A DNA stretch of 8,727 nucleotides, taken from contig JAZNGX010000146.1 in the NCBI GenBank assembly GCA_045576675.1, forward strand, positions 1 through 8,727. Reading direction: 5' to 3'. The notes beneath the pieces are model-generated. The model worked only from the letters and a program-made list of their open reading frames with translations. It was not told the DNA's origin and ran no database searches. Source of the DNA: JAZNGX01 sp045576675. GTDB taxonomy: Bacteria > Bacillota > Clostridia > Monoglobales > Firm-18. Shown piece after piece: positions 1 through 5,812 of this stretch (positions within the stretch are counted from its first letter, which is position 1; each line of letters starts with the position of its first letter). A program made the translations under genes and the position numbers.

Positions 1-22
1 CTTTTTGTGTATTTTTTACCAT

Positions 23-51
23 ATTATACACTTAAATGCGTAAATTGTCAA
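23..51 (-). promoter_or_regulatory. Leftward sigma-A promoter of a gene outside the window
   Basis: Read on the minus strand, a perfect TTGACA -35 box (51-46) is followed after exactly 17 bases by a perfect TATAAT -10 box (28-23). Transcription would start near position 16 and run leftward out of the window, so the gene served is not visible. The -35 box lies inside the left operator copy (37-64), so this promoter is probably controlled by the XRE-type protein encoded on the other side. The promoter call is direct from sequence; its regulation is inferred. Confidence 0.8.
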
Positions 52-99
52 CATAATTTTCGCAATTGCGTAAAAATTTGTTGACATTTACACATTTAA
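32..99. repeat. Duplicated inverted-repeat operators between divergent promoters
   Basis: The region is nearly two-fold symmetric about position 65.5. Four half-sites resembling TGCGTAAA lie at 37-44 (plus), 57-64 (minus, TGCGAAAA), 67-74 (plus) and 87-94 (minus, TGTGTAAA). They form two 28-bp inverted repeats, 37-64 and 67-94, each with a 12-bp spacer. The two sites are also inverted copies of one another: the 34-53 sequence reappears inverted at 79-97 with one inserted base. A perfect palindrome CGCAATTGCG (61-70) sits at the centre. Each 28-bp site covers one promoter's -35 box. The likely ligand is a dimer or tetramer of the adjacent XRE-type repressor, giving autoregulation and control of the leftward gene. 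The repeats are seen directly; the binding protein is inferred. Confidence 0.75.
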
Positions 100-109
100 A
101 AGATAAAAT
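81..109 (+). promoter_or_regulatory. Rightward sigma-A promoter of the XRE regulator gene
   Basis: TTGACA (81-86) and TAAAAT (104-109) are separated by 17 bases. The predicted transcription start near 116 leaves a leader of only about 16 nt before the ATG at 132, with the AAGGGGG ribosome binding site at its very beginning. The -35 box lies inside the right operator copy (67-94), so bound repressor would compete with RNA polymerase. Confidence 0.75.
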
Positions 110-131
110 CATCGTAAGGGGGTATATTATA

Positions 132-563
132 ATGAATATTGGCGATAAACTAAATAAATTAATTTTGATTTCCAAAATAACAAAAAAGGAACTCTCCGAC
201 TGTTCAGGCGTTCCATTAACAACGATAGACAGTATTATCAGAAGAAACAGTAAAAAGGTTGATTGTGACACGTTACAAAAGCTTGCTGACGCATTAGGTG
301 TTGAGATTGCTTACTTTTTTTCAAGACCGAGCGATAATCCCGCTATAACTCTTTCCGCTGATGAATGTGAAATAGTATTAAGACACAGATTTCTTGATGA
401 TATGGGCAAAAAGCTTGTTGATATTGTTTTAAATCACGAGGTCAGCCGTGTAGAAAACATCGTTAATGTTAAGTTTGAAATTTTAACCGGTGACGTTAGC
501 GAAGCAAAACAAGCCGAGGTTGATATAGATGAGCTTAACTCCGCTATAAACGAGCTTCAATAA
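132..563 (+). CDS. XRE-family helix-turn-helix transcriptional regulator
   Basis: This encodes a 143-aa cytoplasmic DNA-binding protein. Residues 1-65 form a typical Cro/C1-type HTH domain: the helix-turn-helix lies around 18-38, with the KKELSDCSGVPLTTIDSIIRR pattern, followed by TLQKLADALGV and the hydrophobic end YFF. Residues 76-105 contain RHRFLDDMGKKLVDIVL, a segment often found after the HTH in Firmicutes regulators of phage, integrative-element and antitoxin type. The acidic C-terminal 20 residues have no recognised role. The ATG at 132 was chosen because AAGGGGG lies 10 bases upstream and because the promoter (81-109) overlaps the only longer reading, a TTG at 66. The paired operators immediately upstream suggest it represses itself and the divergent gene to the left. 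No inducer or target beyond this can be read from sequence. Confidence 0.85.
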   Translation: MNIGDKLNKLILISKITKKELSDCSGVPLTTIDSIIRRNSKKVDCDTLQKLADALGVEIAYFFSRPSDNPAITLSADECEIVLRHRFLDDMGKKLVDIVLNHEVSRVENIVNVKFEILTGDVSEAKQAEVDIDELNSAINELQ

Positions 564-564
564 T

Positions 565-604
565 AAAGACAAACCGGTATCATATAGTGCCGGTTTGTCT
601 TTTT
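565..604. terminator. Bidirectional terminator between convergent genes
   Basis: A perfect 13-bp stem (565-577 with 590-602, AAAGACAAACCGG and its complement) encloses a 12-nt loop. On the plus strand it is followed by T-rich sequence (600-604, then more Ts to about 617) and ends the XRE transcript, starting just after its stop codon. On the minus strand it is followed by a weaker TTTATTA tract and can end the transporter transcript. The transporter's stop codon (582-580) lies inside the loop, so one arm is also its last coding sequence. Confidence 0.85.
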
Positions 605-1269
605 AATATTTTTAACCAGTTAATAAATCCATAGATGTCATTTACAAGGAACACCACAAAGCATATAATTACCGATAAATACATGCTGTTATTTAGGCTT
701 GCCATTATCCACAGAATAATCAGCACTATATCATTTGCAGCATATGCAACTGCGTAATAAGGGCTTCGTCTGAAGGTAAGATATACTGCAACGAAGCTTG
801 TTGTCACCGACACTGTACTCCAAAATATATACGCCGTTCCGAAAAACTCCAATATAAAATAAAACACAAACGTTACAATAGAAGTTAATAATATCATAAA
901 CCCAACCTCGCATATGCTTATTTTATTAACCTCCACCTCTGCCTTATTACCCTTATAAGGATTTTTCAGCCAGGCAATCAATGAAAACAACGCCATCGGT
1001 GCCGTCATACCAAGATAGGTTATCATTTCACCATAATATGCACAGGAGTATGATATTATTCCATATAATATGCTGAATATTATCATAAGAAGCTGCCCGA
1101 ACGGATTGCCTTTTGCGTTGAAAATCAGCGATGTTACACCTATTAGTGATGCAGTTAAAGTAAGATAATCTGAATTATCAAATAAGCAAAAAGAAATCAC
1201 AATCAAGCCAACCGAAGTGCACCATAGTATGATTTCAGTCATTGTAAAAAATTTTAAAAATTTTTTCAT
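580..1269 (-). CDS. pnuC: PnuC-family vitamin/nucleoside transporter
   Basis: This encodes a 229-aa integral membrane protein with about seven predicted hydrophobic helices, roughly at 11-31, 38-52, 57-79, 83-101, 119-142, 149-166 and 172-215 (the last probably two helices). PnuC proteins facilitate uptake of nicotinamide riboside; relatives carry thiamine (PnuT), riboflavin (PnuX) or nucleosides. Family landmarks are the early NPFGQ segment, YAANDIVLIILW near 176-187, and the near-C-terminal NDIYGFINW (210-218) followed by a basic tail. The ATG at 1269 was chosen because GGAGG ends four bases upstream; the longer reading lacks a comparable site and would enter the leader hairpin. The gene has its own promoter (1370-1398) and a structured leader with a terminator-like hairpin. 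Family assignment is firm, but nicotinamide riboside as substrate is only the default; the leader ligand, once known, may reveal the real one. Confidence 0.85.
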   Translation of the reverse strand: MKKFLKFFTMTEIILWCTSVGLIVISFCLFDNSDYLTLTASLIGVTSLIFNAKGNPFGQLLMIIFSILYGIISYSCAYYGEMITYLGMTAPMALFSLIAWLKNPYKGNKAEVEVNKISICEVGFMILLTSIVTFVFYFILEFFGTAYIFWSTVSVTTSFVAVYLTFRRSPYYAVAYAANDIVLIILWIMASLNNSMYLSVIICFVVFLVNDIYGFINWLKILKRQTGTI

Positions 1270-1363
1270 AAGTCCTCCACAAAAAAATAAACATCCGAAG
1301 TACAACTTCTAAGACCTAACGTTGTACTAACGAATGCTTAAACATTCACTACCCGGTGGCAGT
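1270..1363 (-). promoter_or_regulatory. Structured leader and possible attenuator of the PnuC-family gene
   Basis: The predicted transcript starts near 1363 and has about 94 nt before the ATG at 1269. In order it can form a 6-bp hairpin (1363-1358 with 1353-1348, ACTGCC/GGTAGT, loop ACCG), a 5-bp hairpin GAATG/CATTC (1347-1343 with 1336-1332), then the terminator-like hairpin. The CATTC at 1336-1332 is used by both the second hairpin and the base of the terminator, so the two structures exclude each other. The arrangement suggests ligand-controlled attenuation. I do not recognise an established riboswitch class; the short NAD-II (pnuC) class is a context-based candidate only. The alternative is a plain intergenic terminator. 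Confidence 0.45.
1281..1336 (-). terminator. Terminator-like hairpin in the transporter leader
   Basis: Read on the minus strand, CATTCG (1336-1331) pairs with CGGATG (1297-1292, one G-U). After a small TT/T internal loop, AGTACAAC (1328-1321) pairs with GTTGTACT (1306-1299). The 14-nt loop is 1320-1307. The stem is followed by TTATTTTTTT (1290-1281), which makes it a credible intrinsic terminator upstream of the transporter's ribosome binding site. No other terminator is visible after the Dgt-like gene ending at 1407, so this hairpin may also stop the upstream operon. Confidence 0.7.
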
Positions 1364-1369
1364 ATGATT

Positions 1370-1398
1370 ATTATATATTATTTTTCTGTAAAAATCAA
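1370..1398 (-). promoter_or_regulatory. Promoter of the PnuC-family gene
   Basis: On the minus strand TTGATT (1398-1393) and a perfect TATAAT (1375-1370) are separated by 17 bases. The start of transcription is expected near 1363, exactly where the leader's first hairpin begins. The promoter lies just beyond the stop codon of the Dgt-like gene, so the transporter is at least partly independent of the upstream operon. Confidence 0.75.
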
Positions 1399-1406
1399 GT
1401 ATGAGA

Positions 1407-2615
1407 TTATCTTTTATAATTGAGTGAAATATCTTCAAAGTACGAATGATATTTAATGTTTCTTTCTTTTGGAAACAAAAAGTCAAATAAATCCACAAAA
1501 TAATCATCTGTCATACTTGCCATATAATCCACTATTATCTGATTTGGCTCAGACTCAGCATAATCATCGGTTACATAATACTTTCTGTAGCTATTTACAT
1601 AGTCAATATGATGCACAAACACTGGTGAATTTTTGTCACCTGTAAGCAAGTCAATCAAAAGCTTATGGTACATTTTTTCAAACATAGGTGCCACAAGTTC
1701 ATCATTCTTTTTAGTAACATTTGAATTCCCATAAATATATCTGTAATTATCTGCCTTACTCTTTTTCAGCTCTTCAAAATATTCATCATCAAGCTTGATA
1801 TAGCCTTTGCCATAGCTGTTTTCAATAATGTTTACTATAAGATTATTTATAATAGAAGCATTGTGAACGCCCATATTTTGTGCACTGAACATTTCATTGT
1901 CACTTAAAATTTTTGTTCTTAAAGCATCCTGTCTGTCTTTGCCAAGATATGCAATCATATCACAGATACGTACAACGCATCCCTCAAGAGTAGACGGAAT
2001 AAGCTCATCAGAAGCATTTTTATTTTTGTAACAGTTTTCAACAACAGCATCAAATTCCTCAAAGGAATTAAGGTTTGACGGAACATATTCGCCAAGCTCA
2101 AATTCACCGTTGTGACACAGTATTCCATCAAGTGTCTGCAGACTTATGTTAAAGTTAAAAATCCCATCCAAAACACGTACACTGTGTACATTGTGATGAA
2201 AATATCTTCCTGTTTTTTCATTATATAAATTGTTAAGATACTTTTCGCCGGCATGACCGAAGGGCGTATGCCCTATATCGTGACCAAGGGCAATTGCTTC
2301 AATCAAATCCAAATCAAGATTCAAAAGCCTTCCGATGTTTCTTGCAATTCTTGAAACAAACTGAACGTGCAATGCCCGTCTTGTTATATCGTCATTTTTG
2401 TAAAAAGAAAACACCTGAGTTTTATCAGTATACCTGTTATAATACGGACTATGCATAATCTTTTCAACATCACGCACAAATGCAGGTCGCCACAAATTTT
2501 CTTTGTCGTGATTTGGTCTGCGGCGGATTGCTCTGTTTTTAAGCTCACACTTTTCTTTTAAATCACTTTTTATTCTGTTTTGTATTTCTTCTGAAAGACT
2601 GTTATATTTAATCAT
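1407..2615 (-). CDS. dgt: Dgt-like HD-domain deoxynucleotide triphosphohydrolase
   Basis: This 402-aa cytoplasmic protein belongs to the dGTPase family, which hydrolyses dNTPs to the nucleoside and tripolyphosphate. The HD-domain metal ligands are visible: H83 in RRALHVQFVSRIAR, H112-D113 in GHDIGHTPFGH (111-121), and D219 in RICDMIAYLGKD. The N-terminal WRPAFVRDVEKIMHS and YTDKTQVF segments match the family region before the first histidine. It is somewhat longer than many Firmicutes homologues, with extra sequence after about residue 240. The ATG overlaps the TGA of cwlD as ATGA (2615-2612), and GGAG lies four bases upstream, so translation is probably coupled. It is the last gene of the transglutaminase-SDR-cwlD-dgt operon. 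Substrate preference within the dNTPs cannot be read from sequence. Confidence 0.85.
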   Translation of the reverse strand: MIKYNSLSEEIQNRIKSDLKEKCELKNRAIRRRPNHDKENLWRPAFVRDVEKIMHSPYYNRYTDKTQVFSFYKNDDITRRALHVQFVSRIARNIGRLLNLDLDLIEAIALGHDIGHTPFGHAGEKYLNNLYNEKTGRYFHHNVHSVRVLDGIFNFNISLQTLDGILCHNGEFELGEYVPSNLNSFEEFDAVVENCYKNKNASDELIPSTLEGCVVRICDMIAYLGKDRQDALRTKILSDNEMFSAQNMGVHNASIINNLIVNIIENSYGKGYIKLDDEYFEELKKSKADNYRYIYGNSNVTKKNDELVAPMFEKMYHKLLIDLLTGDKNSPVFVHHIDYVNSYRKYYVTDDYAESEPNQIIVDYMASMTDDYFVDLFDFLFPKERNIKYHSYFEDISLNYKR

Positions 2616-3307
2616 TTTTCTCCTTTATAAGCACATACTCCTTCAAAAATAGCTTGTGCCACCTTTGTCTGATAATTGTTTTGTGTTAAAAGCTGTTCTT
2701 CCTCGGGATTTGATAAAAACCCACACTCCACAATGACTGCGGGAGTTTTTACACCCTTTAAAAGATAAACCTCGTCCGTTATTGTTTTTGCAACTCTGTT
2801 GTTGCCGTCGGCAAGCACTTTAATAAGTGATTGTTGTATATTTTCCCCAAGCTTTTGTGCCTCTTCATTATCCGCATAAAAAACCTGAGCACCCTTATAT
2901 TTTGATTGTTCAAACTTGTTCTGATGTATACTCACAAAAATTGCATTACTGTTTTTGTTTAGTATACTTTTTCTCTTTTGCAGGTCTGACCTTTTCTGGC
3001 TGCGGACTTTTGAGCTTTCCGTGTCGTGAAGTGACATATCCGAGCTTCTGGTCATTATTACCTTCCATCCGTTTTTCTCAGCTTCAGTTTTTAGTTTTAA
3101 TGCAATTGAAAGATTAATATTTTTTTCAAGCACACCGGTAATACCTACCGCCCCTCCGTCCTGACCGCCGTGTCCGGCATCAATAACCAAGGTTTTCTCA
3201 GGCACAACCTCTTCCTTTGCAGTACCGAAATATGCTGCAGAAAACAACATAGAAATCACCAGCACCAAGGTTAAAAATACATAAGATTTTTTTAATATAA
3301 TAAGCAT
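2612..3307 (-). CDS. cwlD: N-acetylmuramoyl-L-alanine amidase, CwlD type
   Basis: A 231-aa Amidase_3 zinc enzyme that cleaves the amide bond between N-acetylmuramic acid and L-alanine. CwlD starts conversion of muramic acid to the muramic-delta-lactam of spore cortex. A single N-terminal hydrophobic segment (about residues 2-30) exports or anchors the protein. The zinc and catalytic residues are all present: H46 in IDAGHGG, E61 in LEKNINL, H128 in SIHQNKF, E194 in VECGFLSN. Its length matches Bacillus CwlD (about 237 aa) and there are no cell-wall binding repeats, which favours CwlD over multi-domain autolysins. The ATG at 3307 was chosen over an upstream in-frame start because GGGGTGA lies about six bases before it. 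It follows the SDR gene after 40 bp and overlaps the next gene by 4 bp. The main alternative is a vegetative amidase of the same fold. Confidence 0.82.
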   Translation of the reverse strand: MLIILKKSYVFLTLVLVISMLFSAAYFGTAKEEVVPEKTLVIDAGHGGQDGGAVGITGVLEKNINLSIALKLKTEAEKNGWKVIMTRSSDMSLHDTESSKVRSQKRSDLQKRKSILNKNSNAIFVSIHQNKFEQSKYKGAQVFYADNEEAQKLGENIQQSLIKVLADGNNRVAKTITDEVYLLKGVKTPAVIVECGFLSNPEEEQLLTQNNYQTKVAQAIFEGVCAYKGEK

Positions 3308-3347
3308 AAATTTCACCCCATACTTAATATATATTAAAAAAATCAAA

Positions 3348-4049
3348 TTATATTACAAGTCCTCCATTCGGGCTTATTATCTGCCCCGTGATAAACCTGC
3401 CGTTTTCTGCAAGATATAAAGCACATTGTGCGATATCTTCAACAGTTCCAACAATTCCAAGTGGTGTTTCTTCCATTACCAAAGCCTTTGCTTCATCATC
3501 AAGTATACTATTCATTTCGGTGTCAATCATACCGGGTGCAATGCAGTTAACAGTAATCCCTGAAGGGCCTACTTCTTTTGCAAGAGCCTTTGTAAGACCT
3601 ATAAGCCCTGCTTTTGCAGCAGAATAATGAACTTCACAGGATGCCCCGCATATTCCCCACATAGAAGAAATATTGATAATGCAGCCCGCCTTTTTATTAA
3701 TCATATAAGGCAACGCAGCCTTGCAGCAATAAAACGCACCGGACAGATTAACATCTATCATTTTGTGCCATTCCTCATAAGAAATATCGGTAAAAAGCTT
3801 TTGCTGTGCGATGCCTGCATTGTTTATAAGTATATCAACGTTGCCGGCTGCCTCAAACATTTTTTGAACCTGAGCGTAATCTGACACATCAGCTTGTATT
3901 GCAATGCCGCCCACCTTTTGGGCAAGTGCAAATGCTTCTTTTTCGCTTTTGTTGTAATTAATTATAATGCGGTAGCCTTTTTTTGCGAAAAGTGCGGCAA
4001 TTGCCGCACCTATTCCTCTTGAGCCACCTGTAACAAGTACAGTTTTCAA
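3348..4049 (-). CDS. SDR-family NAD(P)H reductase, FabG/YmfI-like
   Basis: A 233-aa classical short-chain dehydrogenase/reductase. The cofactor motif TGGSRGIG is at 7-14 and NNAG at 76-79. The catalytic tetrad is N101, S129, Y142 and K146 (YSAAK). R11 and the NYNKS stretch at 31-35 favour NADPH. The sequence around S129, ISSMWG...GASCEVHYSAAKAGLIG, resembles the YmfI branch annotated as elongation factor P 5-aminopentanone reductase more than typical FabG, and no fatty-acid synthesis genes are nearby. That assignment rests on remembered family patterns, so 3-oxoacyl-ACP reductase remains possible. The start codon is TTG at 4049 with AAGGAG about seven bases upstream; the binding site overlaps the stop of the upstream transglutaminase gene (11-bp gap), indicating one operon. 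Confidence 0.8.
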   Translation of the reverse strand: MKTVLVTGGSRGIGAAIAALFAKKGYRIIINYNKSEKEAFALAQKVGGIAIQADVSDYAQVQKMFEAAGNVDILINNAGIAQQKLFTDISYEEWHKMIDVNLSGAFYCCKAALPYMINKKAGCIINISSMWGICGASCEVHYSAAKAGLIGLTKALAKEVGPSGITVNCIAPGMIDTEMNSILDDEAKALVMEETPLGIVGTVEDIAQCALYLAENGRFITGQIISPNGGLVI

Positions 4050-4060
4050 TTCAATTCTCC

Positions 4061-5611
4061 TTATTGAACAGTAATATTTTCTGCAACAGGCATCATTTTA
4101 TCGCCTTGCCACACAAATATAGAAACTCTTCCTACACTTTCGGCAGGATACATTTTTGACATAAACCAATATACATTTTTGTTTTTCATCGGAACTCTAT
4201 TGGCTTTTATTATTCTGCCGTCTGTATCATAAAATACAAAATACGCATCGGGGCAATAATTACAATCCCTTTCATTTTTGATGAAAATAACAGAATTGCT
4301 TATATTGTCAATTGTTACCGGTACAGACACACCATTTTTTGCATAAAAAGGGTTTATATCAAAATCATACAATTCAACAAACGAGTTATCATACTCCTGT
4401 TTAGTAATAATATCAAACTCACTGCCGTCAAATTTTGATTTAACATATTCATAAACAAAAAGCGTTCCGTTATCATTTGTGAAAATATTATTGGTGTATG
4501 TTTTTGAATATCCGTATTCAGGCAGAAGATTGAATACGTTGTTTTCTTGTTTAACATGAAGGTGTCTATATGCATAAAAATATCCGTCACGGTAGTGAAT
4601 TGTTTCTTTGGTTGGGTTCACATCATGAAAGCAATAATTAACAGTGCTGTACTTATCATCATTACATTCAACAGTAATGTTATCCCACGAAGTATGACCA
4701 AGTGCTTTTATTCTTTCGTCACTTAAAAGAAAATGACTGTGGTCAACGCATACTACGTTTGTAGGGTCGTCGTGTGTGGTATCGGCATGGTACCAGTTGT
4801 TTCCAAGCTTAACAAGACTCCAGCCGTGGTTAAGCTTACTGCTTGAAACAAACTTTGCTTCAATACCAACTCTGTTAAGCAGCATATTATATGCAAGGGT
4901 GTATCCCTGACAAACAGCCAAGTTATTAACCAAAGCACCATACGCAGTGTGATTTCTCCATTGCTCATCAGTTTTTTGTTCAATGTTTGTTTCAGAATAT
5001 TCAAGATTGTATGTAACATTGTCGATTATGTAATCGTGAAGCACAAGTGCTTTTTCTTCATCCGTCATACTATGGTCTATTACGTCTGCCACAATGCCGT
5101 CTGCAATACAAAGTGCGTTTGAAAGCTGTTCTTCTGTTATTATATATTCGGGATAAAAATATACCGAAGCATTTAACTGGGTACTGGTATAATCGTAAAC
5201 CGTACAACTGTAAACATAACTTGTTGCCGCCTGCATAAGCTCAGGATTTTCAAACAAGATATTAAAATACATATTACCATACTTTGAAACTACAAAATTG
5301 TATATCTGGTTGCTTATTGTCTTAGTCAGATAACCGTTTTGTACAACAGTTTCGCCTGCTTTTAATGTATATGGAATATTAACTCTGAATTCACAACACT
5401 TTTCAAAATCCACAATAGCTTTTCTCAGCTTTATATAATCTGCATTTGAATAATATGCCACCGAAAGAGAGTTTGACGTTCCGGAGCTGTATGGGGTAAT
5501 AACCGGAAAATCATCTGAAAATTCAAAGCCGCCTGTTGTTTCGTAATTATCGGCATATGCAACACACGTTGAAAGGATAACAATAACAAGTATTAAAAGC
5601 ACTTTTTTCAT
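4061..5611 (-). CDS. Secreted transglutaminase-like (Cys-His-Asp) protein
   Basis: A 516-aa exported protein. Residues 1-20 form a clear signal peptide (MKK, hydrophobic core, AYA cleavage site before DN). A transglutaminase-like core spans about 180-290, with the triad C234 in NLAVCQGYT, H262 in LNHGWSLVKL and D277 in WYHADTTHDDP. Bacterial members include peptidases and proteins tied to the cell surface; true cross-linking activity is not implied. The 75-175 region is conserved-looking but unnamed. The roughly 220 residues after the core are rich in aromatic and beta-type sequence and resemble no domain I can name. ATG 5611 was preferred over the adjacent GTG at 5614 because AGGTGA is six bases from the ATG and only three from the GTG. 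It is the first gene of the minus-strand operon, next to a cortex amidase, so an envelope or spore-related role is plausible but inferred. Confidence 0.75.
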   Translation of the reverse strand: MKKVLLILVIVILSTCVAYADNYETTGGFEFSDDFPVITPYSSGTSNSLSVAYYSNADYIKLRKAIVDFEKCCEFRVNIPYTLKAGETVVQNGYLTKTISNQIYNFVVSKYGNMYFNILFENPELMQAATSYVYSCTVYDYTSTQLNASVYFYPEYIITEEQLSNALCIADGIVADVIDHSMTDEEKALVLHDYIIDNVTYNLEYSETNIEQKTDEQWRNHTAYGALVNNLAVCQGYTLAYNMLLNRVGIEAKFVSSSKLNHGWSLVKLGNNWYHADTTHDDPTNVVCVDHSHFLLSDERIKALGHTSWDNITVECNDDKYSTVNYCFHDVNPTKETIHYRDGYFYAYRHLHVKQENNVFNLLPEYGYSKTYTNNIFTNDNGTLFVYEYVKSKFDGSEFDIITKQEYDNSFVELYDFDINPFYAKNGVSVPVTIDNISNSVIFIKNERDCNYCPDAYFVFYDTDGRIIKANRVPMKNKNVYWFMSKMYPAESVGRVSIFVWQGDKMMPVAENITVQ

Positions 5612-5630
5612 CACAAGTCACCTCATTGTA

Positions 5631-5659
5631 ATTATATATTAAAAAGCAAAATGTGTCAA
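5631..5659 (-). promoter_or_regulatory. Promoter of the transglutaminase-SDR-cwlD-dgt operon
   Basis: On the minus strand a perfect TTGACA (5659-5654) and a perfect TATAAT (5636-5631) are separated by 17 bases. The expected start near 5624 leaves only about 13 nt before the ATG, so the transcript begins essentially at its ribosome binding site. The promoter is of housekeeping type rather than obviously sporulation-specific. Its -35 box is 10 bp from the -35 box of the hydrogenase-maturation promoter. Confidence 0.8.
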
Positions 5660-5669
5660 CAAATAAGTA

Positions 5670-5698
5670 TTGAAATTCACAAAAAAGTATGTTATAAT
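5670..5698 (+). promoter_or_regulatory. Promoter of the hydrogenase-maturation operon
   Basis: TTGAAA (5670-5675) and a perfect TATAAT (5693-5698) are separated by 17 bases. The transcript should begin near 5705, directly ahead of the first base-paired strand of the leader (5708), which supports the leader being a transcribed regulatory RNA. Confidence 0.8.
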
Positions 5699-5704
5699 AA
5701 TATC

Positions 5705-5784
5705 ATAAAAAACGTACTGACCGACGAGGGTTATTAGCCCGAGTAACAAGGCGTATTATCTAAGCTTTTAATCAGTGCGTTTTT
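5705..5784 (+). promoter_or_regulatory. Riboswitch-like leader with antiterminator helix (unrecognised class)
   Basis: Positions 5708-5720 (AAAAACGTACTGA) pair with 5772-5784 (TCAGTGCGTTTTT) over 13 bp with one G-U, closing about 51 nt. Inside, 5730-5735 can pair with 5742-5747 (GTTATT/AGTAAC, loop AGCCCG), or alternatively 5728-5732 with 5736-5740 (GGGTT/AGCCC). Also, 5748-5752 can pair with 5764-5768 (AAGGC/GCTTT). This gives a possible three-way junction, with CCGACGAGG unpaired between the first two helices. The closing helix takes up the 5' arm of the downstream terminator, so aptamer formation would allow readthrough (ON switch). The fold was made by eye. I do not recognise it as purine, SAM, TPP, FMN, cobalamin, lysine, glycine, c-di-GMP or fluoride type; a protein-controlled attenuator is the alternative. 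Confidence 0.6.
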
Positions 5785-5800
5785 ACGCACTATTTTTTTT
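5774..5800 (+). terminator. Intrinsic terminator in the hydrogenase-maturation leader
   Basis: AGTGCGT (5774-5780) pairs perfectly with ACGCACT (5785-5791) around a TTTT loop, followed by eight Ts (5793-5800). The GGAGG ribosome binding site of the first gene begins at the next base (5801). A terminator upstream of the first gene, within its own transcript, implies conditional attenuation rather than the end of another operon. Confidence 0.85.
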
Positions 5801-5812
5801 GGAGGTTGTAAA

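Noticed and set aside
66..131. A longer N-terminus for the XRE regulator from a TTG at 66.
   Set aside because: The promoter at 81-109 would lie inside the coding sequence, the operator half-sites overlap it, and the ATG at 132 has a good ribosome binding site. The extra residues do not look like part of an HTH domain.
3324..3337. A perfect 14-bp palindrome TTAATATATATTAA before cwlD, as a possible operator or promoter.
   Set aside because: It consists only of A and T in an AT-rich gap, has no correctly spaced -35/-10 pair and no T-run, so chance is the simpler explanation.
2827..3884. Plus-strand open frames at 2827-3117, 3388-3627 and 3627-3884, opposite cwlD and the SDR gene.
   Set aside because: They lack credible ribosome binding sites, have no recognisable domains, and lie fully antisense to genes with intact catalytic motifs.
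4354..5019. Minus-strand frames at 4354-4590 and 4753-5019 inside the transglutaminase-like gene.
   Set aside because: They are out-of-frame readings of a gene with a signal peptide and intact triad; no start signals or domains are present.
5654..5663. The TTTGTTGACA stretch shared between the transglutaminase promoter and the XRE operator region.
   Set aside because: The overlap is mostly the consensus -35 box, and no TGCGTAAA half-sites accompany it at 5620-5670, so a shared regulator is not supported.
5721..5752. Resemblance of GACGAGG and ACAAGGC to short conserved pieces of guanidine-sensing RNAs.
   Set aside because: Only a few bases agree, the helix arrangement differs from the forms I can recall, and the downstream genes are hydrogenase maturases rather than guanidine exporters or carboxylases. 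A covariance search would settle it.
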